Notes: a model not told the origin generated them from the letters alone. A stretch of DNA of 64,000 nt from Micavibrio sp. (GCA_002699085.1 PAAR01000006.1:49063-113062); one strand, 5' to 3'; positions 36,399-46,168 are shown, counted from the first letter of the stretch. Numbers and translations: made by a program.

Positions 36399-37010
36399 TT
36401 AAAAATTGATATGATTATTTTGCAGCCCGATAGGGGCTGGAATTGGATCATTCACGAGCTTTCCCGGCAGCCTACCTTCTGATTGCAGCATCTCAACATA
36501 ATTTTCAGCCAAATTCGCATGAGCATAAGCTTGATACTCTAACAATTTACCTAAACTAGAGGCTAGGCTATCAAGATTATCGCATATCTCATGAATCTCT
36601 TGAACGATTGAACCAAAACCATTCAGATTTTCTGGGCTTTCCACCAATAGCTCTTCTTCTACAGCACGCTCATTACCCTTACTTGTTTGATGCTCCTGTG
36701 CATTGATCCATGCACGACCGTAGCGTTCAACAATATCTATCGAGAAATATTTAAGCTCTGTGGCTAATACCGCCAGATCCTGATGACTTGGTTGTGACGC
36801 TAATAAATGGTTAGATAACATGATGCCGCAAAGTCCCAAAGTAATAAGGGCCGTATCAGGTTTTTGATCGGCAATAACCTGATGAAGCGCCAATGCTGTG
36901 TCATCTGTTAAAATGCCAAGCTGAAGAATTTTTTGAAAACTCAACGGCGCAGCCATTTCAACGTATAAAATGCCTAATTCTGGTTGAGTGAGCGTATTTT
37001 CCATGAGCAT
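36399..37010 (-). CDS. Hypothetical protein, 203 aa
   Basis: I do not recognise the family. The sequence is soluble and mostly helical, with an acidic insert (about 112-130: NERAVEEELLVESPEN) and helical blocks on both sides. AAGGAA stands about a dozen bases before ATG 37010; the ATG at 37004 is equally possible. It converges with the PAS gene and diverges from comM. Confidence 0.7.
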   Translation of the reverse strand: MLMENTLTQPELGILYVEMAAPLSFQKILQLGILTDDTALALHQVIADQKPDTALITLGLCGIMLSNHLLASQPSHQDLAVLATELKYFSIDIVERYGRAWINAQEHQTSKGNERAVEEELLVESPENLNGFGSIVQEIHEICDNLDSLASSLGKLLEYQAYAHANLAENYVEMLQSEGRLPGKLVNDPIPAPIGLQNNHINF

Positions 37011-37144
37011 AAAGGTAACTGATTCCTTTCCTTTATTAAAAGGCTAGATTGCGAATCTTAAGAGAAAGTTAAGATCGCACTTTATTTGAAAAGAAATTAT
37101 AATTATAGTTTAGTTGAATAAAAGACAATCAAAAGAAAGAATAT

Positions 37145-38680
37145 ATGGCCGTTCAACTACAAACAGTGGCTTTCCGAGGCATTGATGTCATTGATATTGA
37201 AGTGCAAGTTCAAATATCCAACGGTCTACCCGCTTTTAATATTGTTGGTTTAGCTGATAAAGCGGTCGCTGAAAGTAAAGAGCGTATCAGAGCCGCCCTT
37301 CATGCTATGGGCTTATCACTGCCTGCCAAACGGCTTACCGTTAATTTAGCCCCCGCTGATGTCGCCAAAGAAGGTGCCCATTACGACCTGCCGATTGCGC
37401 TGGGATTATTACAAGCCATGAATGTTATTCCATCTGATTGTTTGGAAAACTATATTGTTTTAGGGGAACTTGCCCTTGATGGGCGAATATCAACCATTAA
37501 CGGCGCACTGCCTGCGGCGATCCATGCCCAAAGTCAAAAATCGCATATTATTTGCCCAAAATCCTGTGGTGCAGAAGCCGCTTGGGCAGGAGATTGTGAT
37601 GTTTATGCCCCAGACTCTTTATTACAGCTCATCCAGCACTTAAAGGGCCACGCTCTTTTGCAAACAACAAAGCCAAACTATTCGGCACCACAGGCGCAAC
37701 AAGTGCTTGTTGATATTGCCGATATAAAAGGTCAAGAAACCGCTAAGCGTGCTTTAGAAATTGCTGCGGCTGGTGGGCATAATTTATTGATGATTGGTCC
37801 GCCAGGGGCGGGTAAGTCAATGCTGGCCGAACGGCTGCCTACAATATTGCCGCCCCTCTCACCGATGGAAGCCTTAGATGTTTCCATGATTCATAGCCTC
37901 TCTGGCAATTTGCCAGAAGAAGGTTTAATGCGGGAAAGGCCATATCGTGACCCTCATCATTCGGCCTCACTCCCTGCACTGATTGGCGGTGGCCAAAAAA
38001 TTAAACCGGGAGAAATCAGTCTTGCTCATCGTGGTGTACTCTTTTTAGATGAATTTCCTGAATTCCCTAGAGCTGTACTAGAAGCCCTCCGTCAACCGCT
38101 CGAAAGTGGTAAGACTTTGGTCGCACGTGTGAACCACCATGTAACATACCCCGCCAAATTCCAACTTATTGCCGCTATGAACCCTTGCCGTTGCGGCTAT
38201 CTAGGTGATGCGTCTATGGAATGTAACAAAGCCCCAAGATGTGGCGGTGATTACCAAGCCAAATTATCTGGTCCTATTCTGGATCGTATTGATATCCATA
38301 TTGATCTACCCGCTTTAAGTGTCTCCGAGCTTTCTAATACGCCGCAGGGCGAGAACAGCAAAACTATTTTAAGCCGTGTTGAAGCAGCACGTCTCATTCA
38401 AGCCCAGCGCATCAAAGCACATAATCTAAATGAACAAACCGCTTACACAAATGCTGAAATTCCTGCAGCTAAGGTTGATGAAATTATTATTATTGAGCCA
38501 CAAGCTAAAGCATTACTTACGCAATCAGCAGATAAATTTAAACTCTCTGCTCGTGCTTACCACCGTGTTCTACGGGTGGCACAAACCATCGCTGACTTAT
38601 CAGGTCAGAATTTTGATAAACCGCTTGAAAAGCAGCATATTGCTGAGGCATTATCCTACCGAAGACTCTCGCTACAATGA
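37145..38680 (+). CDS. comM: Mg-chelatase-like AAA+ protein ComM/YifB
   Basis: ComM is a hexameric helicase-type AAA+ protein that promotes branch migration during natural transformation in some bacteria. The N-terminal ChlI-like domain begins VQLQTVAFRGIDVIDIEVQVQISNGLPAFNIVGL. Walker A is GPPGAGKSML (about 218-227), and the core continues RPYRDPHHSASLPALIGGG, GVLFLDEFPEFPRAVLEALRQPLE and AAMNPCRCGYLGD, with a zinc-like C-x-C. The length of 511 aa is normal. AAGAAAG lies before the ATG. Confidence 0.95.
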   Translation: MAVQLQTVAFRGIDVIDIEVQVQISNGLPAFNIVGLADKAVAESKERIRAALHAMGLSLPAKRLTVNLAPADVAKEGAHYDLPIALGLLQAMNVIPSDCLENYIVLGELALDGRISTINGALPAAIHAQSQKSHIICPKSCGAEAAWAGDCDVYAPDSLLQLIQHLKGHALLQTTKPNYSAPQAQQVLVDIADIKGQETAKRALEIAAAGGHNLLMIGPPGAGKSMLAERLPTILPPLSPMEALDVSMIHSLSGNLPEEGLMRERPYRDPHHSASLPALIGGGQKIKPGEISLAHRGVLFLDEFPEFPRAVLEALRQPLESGKTLVARVNHHVTYPAKFQLIAAMNPCRCGYLGDASMECNKAPRCGGDYQAKLSGPILDRIDIHIDLPALSVSELSNTPQGENSKTILSRVEAARLIQAQRIKAHNLNEQTAYTNAEIPAAKVDEIIIIEPQAKALLTQSADKFKLSARAYHRVLRVAQTIADLSGQNFDKPLEKQHIAEALSYRRLSLQ

Positions 38681-38760
38681 TCTTTACTTTCTGAGTATTA
38701 TGTCATATATTAGCGAATTCTTAAGGAAATATCAGTATAGTGTTACTGGGGAAGAATAAG

Positions 38761-39195
38761 ATGTTTGCTGGTTCTGAAATAGATAGAAAAACAAATGAAT
38801 CACTCGCTGACTTAAAGCGAGGATTTGGTGCAGGCAAAATCAATTTTTCTGGCCATCAAAATGATATTGGCAATACGCCCGCACCAAAAAACTTTATGGA
38901 CAAGCTCGGTGGCACCGAGCCTATTAAATTTAATGCAAAAGAACCGCTTCCTGAGAAAAACGCTGGTGCTGAAGCAGAGGTCAGCATTCTATTTGGTGCG
39001 CTTGCACCTACAGCTATAAGCATTGCTGAATCATTAGGTGAGCATCGAAGCGATAAAGCTGAAGCTGAAGAGCGTATCGCTTTCCAAAGACAAGAGCTTA
39101 AACCAGCAATTATGCCTGAAAAGCCACAAATGTCCTTTTTTCAGCGGCCACAGCCAACAAGCCCTAAAAGACCCTCTATGGGTGGTGGTTTTTAA
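38761..39195 (+). CDS. Hypothetical protein, 144 aa
   Basis: I take ATG 38761 as the start because GGGGAAG stands upstream at usable distance; the ORF-track start at 38740 lacks this. The protein is hydrophilic and low in structure, rich in Gly, Pro, Lys and Glu (GGTEPIKFNAKEPLPEKN), with one short hydrophobic stretch (VSILFGALAPTAISIAESL) and a tail ending RPSMGGGF. I recognise no domain. It follows comM by 80 bases. Confidence 0.65.
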   Translation: MFAGSEIDRKTNESLADLKRGFGAGKINFSGHQNDIGNTPAPKNFMDKLGGTEPIKFNAKEPLPEKNAGAEAEVSILFGALAPTAISIAESLGEHRSDKAEAEERIAFQRQELKPAIMPEKPQMSFFQRPQPTSPKRPSMGGGF

Positions 39196-39951
39196 CTAAT
39201 CCTCTTTTTTAAGATCATCGTCTTCCTCGATATCATCAATATCTTCAACCGCCATCGGCTTATCCAAAATATCTGACACATCATCATCGACACCGTCCAT
39301 ATAATCATCTTCTGGATTATAAGGGGCATTTTCTTGCATATAAAATTGTTCACCAATTTTGGCGTTGAGCTTTATTTCCATGAAACGGCCAATCGCCGAC
39401 CCTAAACATAAAAAGCCAAGTACCACGGCGAAGAATGGAAAAGCCGCACTAATAAGACACATTAATGCGAAAAACACGGTAACCACCATGTCATCGACTA
39501 AGCCATATAGGCGTGTCATTACTGATGGCTCATTCACCTCTTTACGGGTACTGGTATTATACGCAAAATACGCTGCATCATTCAGATAAAAGGCAAAGAA
39601 TAAGAATAGGCCAGGGATTGCAAAATCGCCATCTGAAACGGCGAAGAAGAAAATAAATCCAGCAAAGAAAAGATGGTTCCCAAAACGGCTTAAAAAACCA
39701 TCAAGAATATGCTCTTCTTCACTATGGCCCCGCTCTGGATATTGGGCGACCATTAAATTAGCAAAACGATTGGCAAGCAAGGTGATAAGCCCTAAACCAT
39801 AGGCTTCAATCGCCACGAGTAGAAAAGTCAGTACCGCCAACGCAATCGCCGCAAAAGCACATTGCTTTCGGCTTACATTTTTTCCATCAGCAAAATTGAT
39901 CGCTTTTTCTACATAAGGAGAAAGCAGAGAATTAACACGTTGCTCAATCAT
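39196..39951 (-). CDS. CDP-alcohol phosphatidyltransferase-like membrane protein lacking the catalytic motif
   Basis: The layout of five to six hydrophobic segments fits the CDP-alcohol phosphatidyltransferase fold, with LITLLANRFANLMV at the position where catalytic members read NRLLDGLDGALAR. The expected DG-x2-AR-x8-G-x3-D-x3-D residues are missing; instead the protein reads VAQYPERGHSEEEHILDGFLSRFGNH. I therefore infer an inactive or repurposed homologue. The last 40 residues are strongly acidic (EDIDDIEEDDDLKKED). The placement is by pattern only. Confidence 0.6.
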   Translation of the reverse strand: MIEQRVNSLLSPYVEKAINFADGKNVSRKQCAFAAIALAVLTFLLVAIEAYGLGLITLLANRFANLMVAQYPERGHSEEEHILDGFLSRFGNHLFFAGFIFFFAVSDGDFAIPGLFLFFAFYLNDAAYFAYNTSTRKEVNEPSVMTRLYGLVDDMVVTVFFALMCLISAAFPFFAVVLGFLCLGSAIGRFMEIKLNAKIGEQFYMQENAPYNPEDDYMDGVDDDVSDILDKPMAVEDIDDIEEDDDLKKED

Positions 39952-40001
39952 GGGGACACCTTTTGTTGTCTTTTAATTATTCTAGCAGAGTTTTATAGAA
40001 A

Positions 40002-41774
40002 CTAAAGAGCCGCAACATCGGCGATATGGAACTCAACAGATTCCCGCCCCTGCCATTCATTAATCTGGAACCCGCCTGCCAAATGTAGTGGCGTATCATT
40101 TGCGCTTAAAAGGGCGTCACCCATCGCTGTCCCAACTGCGCCAAAAGCAACGGCCTTAATTGATGAACCACCTTCCATGTCTGAGACATAACACCGTATA
40201 TGACGCTCCGCCATAATATCCGCCCTACCAATCCGCACCTTGTTCAGGGCAAAGCGTGGCTCTGGATTGCCTGAACCAAAAGGCGTCATCTCTCGTTGGA
40301 TAAGTTTAACAAAATCAAGCGATGCCCCGCCAATAGTTGCCACCGCATCAATGGTCATTTCGGGCAATATCGGTTGACCATCTAATTGTTGTTGCACATG
40401 TTTACGGACAAAGATACGAAACGGCTCAATCATTTCAGGCATAATTGTAAACCCGCCCGCCATCGCATGGCCGCCACCCTTAACGAGCAAGCCTTCATTG
40501 CGGGCTTCAATAAAACTAGCGGCAATATTAACACCCTCAATAGAACGCCCTGACCCACGGCCTTCCAAAACGCCATTTTCATTTTCTGCATAAGTAATCA
40601 CACAAGCGGGACGGCCATAGGTTTCCTTTAACTTTCCAGCGACAAGGCCAGACAGGCCTGAATGCCAACCCTCACCCTCAACAACAATCACAGGATCATT
40701 TTCTAAACCGAGCGTTTTGACTTTTTCTAACGCTTCCGCCGTCATGTCTTTTTGTAAATTTTTACGCTTCTCATTGCAATCATTGAGCAACCACGCCAAA
40801 TTCTTGGCTTCTTCATAATCATCTGTCGATAAAAGTTTCGAGCCCAAATCAGATTGATGAACACGAGAGCCTGCATTAATCCGTGGCCCCATCCCAAACC
40901 CAATATGATACGGTGTTGGGAATTTCGTCACACCACATACTTCCATCAGCGCACGCATACCGGCTGTTTCACGTTTATCCATTTGCTTTAAGCCTTCACG
41001 GACAAGTAATCTATTCGGGCCACGCTGCGGTACCATGTCGGCAATTGTGCCAAGCGCCACCAAATCAAGCCAATTCTTTAGCGGTGGTTCTGGACGATCT
41101 TTATAAAAGCCTTTATCCCGCAAACAGGCATTAATTGCGACACAAGTTAGAAATGCCACACCACAAGCCGCCAACTCATCAAATTCAGATGTGTCATCTT
41201 GGCGTTTTGGGTCAATTAAGAACGTCGCCACGGGTAATGTATCTTCGGTCTCATGGTGATCGAGAATAATAAGATCAACACCCATATCTTTGGCAGCTTG
41301 AGCAGGGCCGAAGCTGGTCGCACCACAATCCACCGTGATAATAATGTCGACACCCAGTTCTTTAAGCTTGGCGAAGGCTTCCGCTGATGGGCCATAACCT
41401 TCGGTTAAACGCTCTGGAATATAAACAGGCACATCTTGCCCCAACGCACGGAAAAAACGTTTTAAAATCGCGGAAGAGGTTGCGCCATCAACATCGAAAT
41501 CAGCAAACACGCCGATCTTACGATTATTAATCACCGCATCAGCAACAAAATCCGCCATTTTATCCATGTCCTTTAATTTAAATGGATCTGGAAAATGATC
41601 GCGCATACGTGGGCGCAAGAACGCTTCTACTTGGTCAAACCGTACCTCACGAGATGATAATAGGCGCCCAATAATCTCTGGTAAGCCATAGCTTTGAGAA
41701 ATGCGCATGGCTTCACGGGCATCATAAGGGGTCATGACCCAGCGGTTATTACCTAAAGATTTATCTATTTGCAT
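40002..41774 (-). CDS. recJ: Single-stranded-DNA-specific exonuclease RecJ
   Basis: RecJ digests single-stranded DNA 5' to 3' in recombination and mismatch repair. The DHH phosphoesterase motifs are intact: FADFDVDGATSSAI, TVDCGATSFGPA, ILDHHETED and KGGGHAMAGGFTI for DHHA1. The N-terminal segment MTPYDAREAMRISQSYGLPEIIGRLLSSR is typical. The length of 590 aa is normal. It stands alone, transcribed from near 41774. Confidence 0.95.
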   Translation of the reverse strand: MQIDKSLGNNRWVMTPYDAREAMRISQSYGLPEIIGRLLSSREVRFDQVEAFLRPRMRDHFPDPFKLKDMDKMADFVADAVINNRKIGVFADFDVDGATSSAILKRFFRALGQDVPVYIPERLTEGYGPSAEAFAKLKELGVDIIITVDCGATSFGPAQAAKDMGVDLIILDHHETEDTLPVATFLIDPKRQDDTSEFDELAACGVAFLTCVAINACLRDKGFYKDRPEPPLKNWLDLVALGTIADMVPQRGPNRLLVREGLKQMDKRETAGMRALMEVCGVTKFPTPYHIGFGMGPRINAGSRVHQSDLGSKLLSTDDYEEAKNLAWLLNDCNEKRKNLQKDMTAEALEKVKTLGLENDPVIVVEGEGWHSGLSGLVAGKLKETYGRPACVITYAENENGVLEGRGSGRSIEGVNIAASFIEARNEGLLVKGGGHAMAGGFTIMPEMIEPFRIFVRKHVQQQLDGQPILPEMTIDAVATIGGASLDFVKLIQREMTPFGSGNPEPRFALNKVRIGRADIMAERHIRCYVSDMEGGSSIKAVAFGAVGTAMGDALLSANDTPLHLAGGFQINEWQGRESVEFHIADVAAL

Positions 41775-41884
41775 GATGCTATCATCATAGAAGAGTCGCT
41801 GTTAAAAACCTAGGTTTTAATGGTAGCGATCAACAGATTTATCTATTTACTTTTGCTTTACGATAGACGTGCTAAACTTAAAAG

Positions 41885-42130
41885 ATGCAAAAAGTGATTG
41901 GTGAGAAAATCTGTAATTTTTCTATGAATGAGGCTGGCAAAGCGCAAGTTGCTATTACTTTTCCGCGCGCTAAAATATTTAAGCCACAAGCTGATGGCTC
42001 TATCAAAGTTGTTCAAGGCGAGCGCACTATTACACATACCGCAGAAAGTCTCGATAAGCTTATCAAAAGCTGTAAAAACCCTGGTGACCTCCCATTTATT
42101 TTGAAAAACTTGAGTGATTTTAAGGCTTAA
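41885..42130 (+). CDS. Hypothetical protein, 81 aa
   Basis: This is a small soluble protein divergent from recJ. The sequence QVAITFPRAKIFKPQADGSIKVV suggests beta strands, and the C-terminal SLDKLIKSCKNPGDLPFILKNL suggests helices. No motif was recognised. It begins a run of three plus-strand unknown genes (to 43626) between recJ and hemJ. Confidence 0.6.
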   Translation: MQKVIGEKICNFSMNEAGKAQVAITFPRAKIFKPQADGSIKVVQGERTITHTAESLDKLIKSCKNPGDLPFILKNLSDFKA

Positions 42131-42230
42131 CAACCACTAAATTCAAAATATTATTACAAAAAATTTGACTCTTGCGACATTCCCTGTTTTTCTTAATCAA
42201 AAGACATAAGAAAAAGGACAGGGAAAAAAT

Positions 42231-42752
42231 ATGGCGGACGGTGAAGGGCGTGCACCCAGTGTTTCTATTGACAGACGGAGTTTTATAAGAGCTATTGAGG
42301 TTCTTACTTTTAATTATTTTGTTTTAGCTGTTGCTGGCTTTGGTAATTACAAAGCCTTACATGAAGAGGTCGACCTGTCTCCAGAATGCCGCATTGAAAC
42401 AGATGGGTCGATCATGGTTTCTTTTGACCGCGCTGCATGGTCAGATAAGCCAATGGCAAAGAATTTTATTGATACTTTTTTTACAGCAATAAATAAAGCG
42501 AAAGACGCCCAACACCCTATTACAGAGGCACAACTGCAAGTAGATAAAGACAGGGGCATTGCCTATTTTAAAAGCCTTGCCACTTTTTATAATCTTATCA
42601 TTGTCCTGTATAACGCAAGTGAATTTATAACAGATCCGAGCACAGATACCGTCGAGCTTGAGGGTGATACTGTTCAAACAATCAATACACAACTCTCCTC
42701 CATCAAAAAGACTATTTTTCCTTTTGATACCGGTAATTGTCGTCCCTGCTAA
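42231..42752 (+). CDS. Hypothetical protein, 173 aa
   Basis: I do not recognise it. It is soluble, begins MADGEGRAPSVSIDRRSFI and has AGGACAGGG before the ATG. A middle stretch (TFFTAINKAKDAQHPITEAQLQVDKDRG... FYNLIIVLYNA) weakly resembles a stretch of the next gene (EEFLKLIDFMAKREKLEHIIEVDAAKN... FFEVVNVLTKA), so the two may be distant paralogues. It has no signal peptide. Confidence 0.65.
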   Translation: MADGEGRAPSVSIDRRSFIRAIEVLTFNYFVLAVAGFGNYKALHEEVDLSPECRIETDGSIMVSFDRAAWSDKPMAKNFIDTFFTAINKAKDAQHPITEAQLQVDKDRGIAYFKSLATFYNLIIVLYNASEFITDPSTDTVELEGDTVQTINTQLSSIKKTIFPFDTGNCRPC

Positions 42753-42789
42753 AGATAATAAATTTTACACGAACGAAAGAGCAAATATA

Positions 42790-43626
42790 ATGACAAGTAA
42801 AAATAATTTAATGAGCTCCAGCACTATTAGTGGAAAAGTGGGTGGTACAGAAGAGTTCATTGCAAGTGCAGATTTTACGACCGTTGCTGATTTAGCTAAA
42901 TCAAATGCTTTGCGTGACCAACAAGTGTTAAACTATTTAAAAGAAGAACCATTACTGTTTGTCATACAAGCATTAGAAATTAATCTTGCGCATATTTTTG
43001 CTACACGAAACCCTAAATTAGGTTTAACACAATCGCAGTTATTTTGTTTCTTTAGTGATTTTTTTATCACCAACAACAATACAACAGTGGTCACCAAAAT
43101 AGATATTGGAAAAACTTTAACCGAGCTTCCCGTTAGTGATAACTTACGTGAGTGTACAGCAGGTTGTTTAGAAGAATTTTTAAAGCTTATTGATTTTATG
43201 GCGAAAAGAGAAAAGCTAGAACATATTATCGAAGTCGATGCCGCCAAAAATACATTAACCTTTCATACGCAACGTGCTTTCTTTGAAGTGGTTAATGTTC
43301 TTACAAAAGCAACACCAGGCCTTTATGATATTGATAATTTTGAGAAAGCCGAAGACATCTATAAACAAGCCCTTAATGAACCTGATGTAATGGCCGCGCT
43401 TACAGGCTATGAACAAGAAATGTCATACAAAACAGGGTTTATTTCAGTTGGTTTATTGCTTGATGGACAGCACATAACCAAAAAACAGTTTAAATCCAGA
43501 GAAATTAATAGAGCCTTTGGCAACACCTTGCCGTATCCGATGAATGATCTCGAATATTTAATGGAAAAGTACCAATTTAGCCTTCAGAAAGAGCCTAATC
43601 AGGCTATGGTACATATACCCAATTAA
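42790..43626 (+). CDS. Hypothetical protein, 278 aa
   Basis: I start it at ATG 42790 (MTSKNNLMSS), which avoids the overlap of the longer ORF-track frame with the previous gene; GAAAGAG lies upstream. It is a helical soluble protein (LRDQQVLNYLKEEPLLFVIQALEINLAHIFATRNP). A possible relation to the gene before it is noted there. It overlaps the end of the convergent hemJ by four bases. Function is unknown. Confidence 0.65.
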   Translation: MTSKNNLMSSSTISGKVGGTEEFIASADFTTVADLAKSNALRDQQVLNYLKEEPLLFVIQALEINLAHIFATRNPKLGLTQSQLFCFFSDFFITNNNTTVVTKIDIGKTLTELPVSDNLRECTAGCLEEFLKLIDFMAKREKLEHIIEVDAAKNTLTFHTQRAFFEVVNVLTKATPGLYDIDNFEKAEDIYKQALNEPDVMAALTGYEQEMSYKTGFISVGLLLDGQHITKKQFKSREINRAFGNTLPYPMNDLEYLMEKYQFSLQKEPNQAMVHIPN

Positions 43627-44072
43627 AATGGTTTAACGACCGCCATTATCACAATCACGATCATCAGTAATGTCGGCACTTCATTCATAATCCGGTAAAA
43701 TTTTGCTGATTTTGTATTCTGGTCGGCTGCAAATTGTTTTTGCCATTTACTCATCATACCGTGTAAGCTACTCAACAAAACCACAGCCGTTAATTTAACA
43801 TGGAGCCACCCGCCTTCAAAAAGTGCTGGGTTTGCAAAGATCATCAACCCACCAAACAACCATGTCGCACCCATCGCTGGGTTCATAATAAATTTCAACA
43901 AACGACGCTCCATTACTTTTAATGTAGCAATCGGTTCTTTGTTTTTTTGATTGGCCTCAGCGTGATAGACAAAAAGGCGTGGCAGATATAGCATTGCCGC
44001 CATCCAGCAAATAACACTTATAAGATGAAGTGCTTTTAACCATAGATAATTATTAAGCAGAAATTCTTGCAT
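43623..44072 (-). CDS. hemJ: Protoporphyrinogen oxidase HemJ
   Basis: HemJ is the membrane protoporphyrinogen IX oxidase used by many alphaproteobacteria. The family signature WLKALHLISVICWMAAMLYLPRLFVYHAEA includes the expected haem-ligand His (about residue 16). WLHVKLTAVVLLSSLHG carries the conserved Lys in the third helix. Four hydrophobic segments and 149 aa match the family. AAGGA precedes the ATG. It is the last gene of hemE-hemH-hemJ. Confidence 0.95.
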   Translation of the reverse strand: MQEFLLNNYLWLKALHLISVICWMAAMLYLPRLFVYHAEANQKNKEPIATLKVMERRLLKFIMNPAMGATWLFGGLMIFANPALFEGGWLHVKLTAVVLLSSLHGMMSKWQKQFAADQNTKSAKFYRIMNEVPTLLMIVIVIMAVVKPF

Positions 44073-44081
44073 GTTTTTTCC

Positions 44082-45152
44082 TTATGCTGCCTCTGGCATT
44101 ATTGCGCACGGGCATTTTTTAAACGTATTCGGACATAAACGCTCACCATTATCTGGTGCAATATCAATATCTCGTTTATCAGCCATTTTAACCATATCAC
44201 CAAGGCCTTGAATAAATGCTTCATTCACACTCACGGTTGGCACAACATCATAATAGACGATACCGCGTTTTTTAGCCAAGTGGCGATATTCAATATCCAA
44301 CTCCACCAATGTTTCAACATGTTCGGAGACAAAAGCATGCGGATAAATAATAACAGGTACTTGGTCAGCGGCGGCTTTTTCTAAAGCTTCTTCTACCGAC
44401 GGGCCGATCCATTTTAAAGGACCAACACGGCTTTGATAACATATCTGCCAATCAAGCCCCTCAACCATTAAAGCATCAGCGAGCTTTTGTGCGGTCTGTT
44501 CACATTGCCATTGATAAGGGTCACCTTTTTGAATAATTTTTTCTGGCAAACCATGTGCAGAAAATAAAATACGTGGCGGTTTAAAGCCTTTTTCTTTGGC
44601 CGTGAAAAGTGCTTTGTTATAAGAGCTGGCCAAATGCTGTCGACCGGCTTCTATCCAGCCGGCTTGCCACGGATAACAACAAATCGTCTTCGTTGGTAAA
44701 TCTATCTCTAATTTTTTAGCTGTTTTTTGCCAATCTTCAATGGAGGAAAAACTCGTCGTTGTTGAATATTGCGGATAAAGCGGTAACAGGATTATTTTTT
44801 TAGCGCCCCATTTTTTAACTTGTTTGAGCACTTCTGCCGCCATTGGATGCCAATAGCGCATAGAAACGAATACCTTCATGTGCTTTGGCAAAACAGCTTG
44901 TAAAACTTCCGCTTGTGCTTGTGTGTTTTTTAAAAGCGGTGATCCGCCACCTAAAAAACCATAAGATTCACCCGCTTCTTTTTTAGACCGACGATTGGAA
45001 ATAAGTTTTGAAATAAGCCAGCGTATCGGTTTCGGTGCACCAATAATATTTTTATCCATGAAGAAATTAAATAAAAACGGCTTAATAGATTCGGCCTTAT
45101 CAGGCCCACCTAAGTTAAATAAAATTACTGCTGTTTTTTGTGCTTTGCTCAT
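44082..45152 (-). CDS. hemH: Ferrochelatase
   Basis: HemH inserts iron into protoporphyrin IX, the last step of haem synthesis. Family segments are VILFNLGGPDKAESI, RYWHPMAAEVLKQV, LLPLYPQYSTTTSFSS, ILFSAHGLPEKIIQKGDPY, YQSRVGPLKWIGPS and HAFVSEHVETLVELDIEYR with the catalytic His and Glu regions. The C-terminal CPNTFKKCPC suggests the Fe-S-type tail of some alphaproteobacterial ferrochelatases. The start overlaps the hemE stop by four bases (ATGA). Confidence 0.96.
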   Translation of the reverse strand: MSKAQKTAVILFNLGGPDKAESIKPFLFNFFMDKNIIGAPKPIRWLISKLISNRRSKKEAGESYGFLGGGSPLLKNTQAQAEVLQAVLPKHMKVFVSMRYWHPMAAEVLKQVKKWGAKKIILLPLYPQYSTTTSFSSIEDWQKTAKKLEIDLPTKTICCYPWQAGWIEAGRQHLASSYNKALFTAKEKGFKPPRILFSAHGLPEKIIQKGDPYQWQCEQTAQKLADALMVEGLDWQICYQSRVGPLKWIGPSVEEALEKAAADQVPVIIYPHAFVSEHVETLVELDIEYRHLAKKRGIVYYDVVPTVSVNEAFIQGLGDMVKMADKRDIDIAPDNGERLCPNTFKKCPCAIMPEAA

Positions 45153-46168
45153 TCTCTCACTAATCGTATTAATTCTTCAACATGTTCAATCTTGGTATCT
45201 TTATCAATACCATGGCCTAGGTTGAAAATATAGCTTCCCTGCCCCAGCGCTGTTTTTATATTCGTCACAGCTGTCCGCAAAGTTTCACCCCCAGCTTTTA
45301 AAACCATTGGATCAAGATTACCTTGGACAGGACATATTTTTTGTAAGTCTTGTGCCTGTGATAGAGGCACAGAGGTATCAAGAGATACGGCAGTCACCCC
45401 AGTTTTTTCAATATAGCTTTTTATCTTCACCCCAGCGCCGCGTGGAAATCCTATGATTGGCATGTTTGGGTAGACAGCTCTTACCCGCTGAACAATGTCT
45501 TTGGTCGGTTTAATAACCCATTGATCAAATTGTTGCTCGGATAAAACACCTGACCAGCTATCAAAAAGTTGCAGAGCATTCACACCGGCTTTGACTTGTT
45601 CAATCAAATATTCAACAGTTGAATTAACCAAAATATCAATCAGTTTTTGAAAGCCAATTTCATCTTCGAAGGCTTTTAAGCGAACACTATCAAACCCTTT
45701 ACTATCGCCACCGCCATTGACCATATAACATGCTACTGTCCATGGGCTACCGGCAAAGCCAATGAGTGCTTTATCATTTGATAATTCTTTGCGGATGAGT
45801 TTTTGAGCCTCAAAAACAGGTTGTAAATGCTCAAGATTAAAGTTGAGCGTATCAATATCCAAAGTGCCTAATTTAGGACCTTCGCCTTTTTCAAACCAGA
45901 GTTTTTGGCCTAAGGCATGGGGGATTACCAAAATATCAGAAAAAGTAATCGCTGCATCAAAATCAAAGCGCCTAATAGGCTGTAATGTTACTTCTGCCGC
46001 CATTTCTGGGGTATAGCAAAGGGTTAAAAAATCACCTGCTTTAGCACGGGTTTTAAGATATTCTGGTAGATATCGACCGGCTTGGCGCATCAACCAGATA
46101 GGCGGAACTTTATCCGTTTTCAATGGTTGGTTTATATGCTGATTGGTAAGAGCTTCAATTAATTTCAT
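45149..46168 (-). CDS. hemE: Uroporphyrinogen decarboxylase
   Basis: HemE converts uroporphyrinogen III to coproporphyrinogen III. Family segments PPIWLMRQAGRYLPEYLKTRA, FDAAITFSDILVIPHALGQ, GFAGSPWTVACYMVNGGG, LQLFDSWSG and IGFPRGAG are all present. I start at ATG 46168 (MKLIEALTN); the longer ORF-track start at 46291 would run into the candidate replication origin. About 339 aa, normal length. It is the first gene of hemE-hemH-hemJ. In Caulobacter the replication origin lies beside hemE. Confidence 0.96.
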   Translation of the reverse strand: MKLIEALTNQHINQPLKTDKVPPIWLMRQAGRYLPEYLKTRAKAGDFLTLCYTPEMAAEVTLQPIRRFDFDAAITFSDILVIPHALGQKLWFEKGEGPKLGTLDIDTLNFNLEHLQPVFEAQKLIRKELSNDKALIGFAGSPWTVACYMVNGGGDSKGFDSVRLKAFEDEIGFQKLIDILVNSTVEYLIEQVKAGVNALQLFDSWSGVLSEQQFDQWVIKPTKDIVQRVRAVYPNMPIIGFPRGAGVKIKSYIEKTGVTAVSLDTSVPLSQAQDLQKICPVQGNLDPMVLKAGGETLRTAVTNIKTALGQGSYIFNLGHGIDKDTKIEHVEELIRLVRE

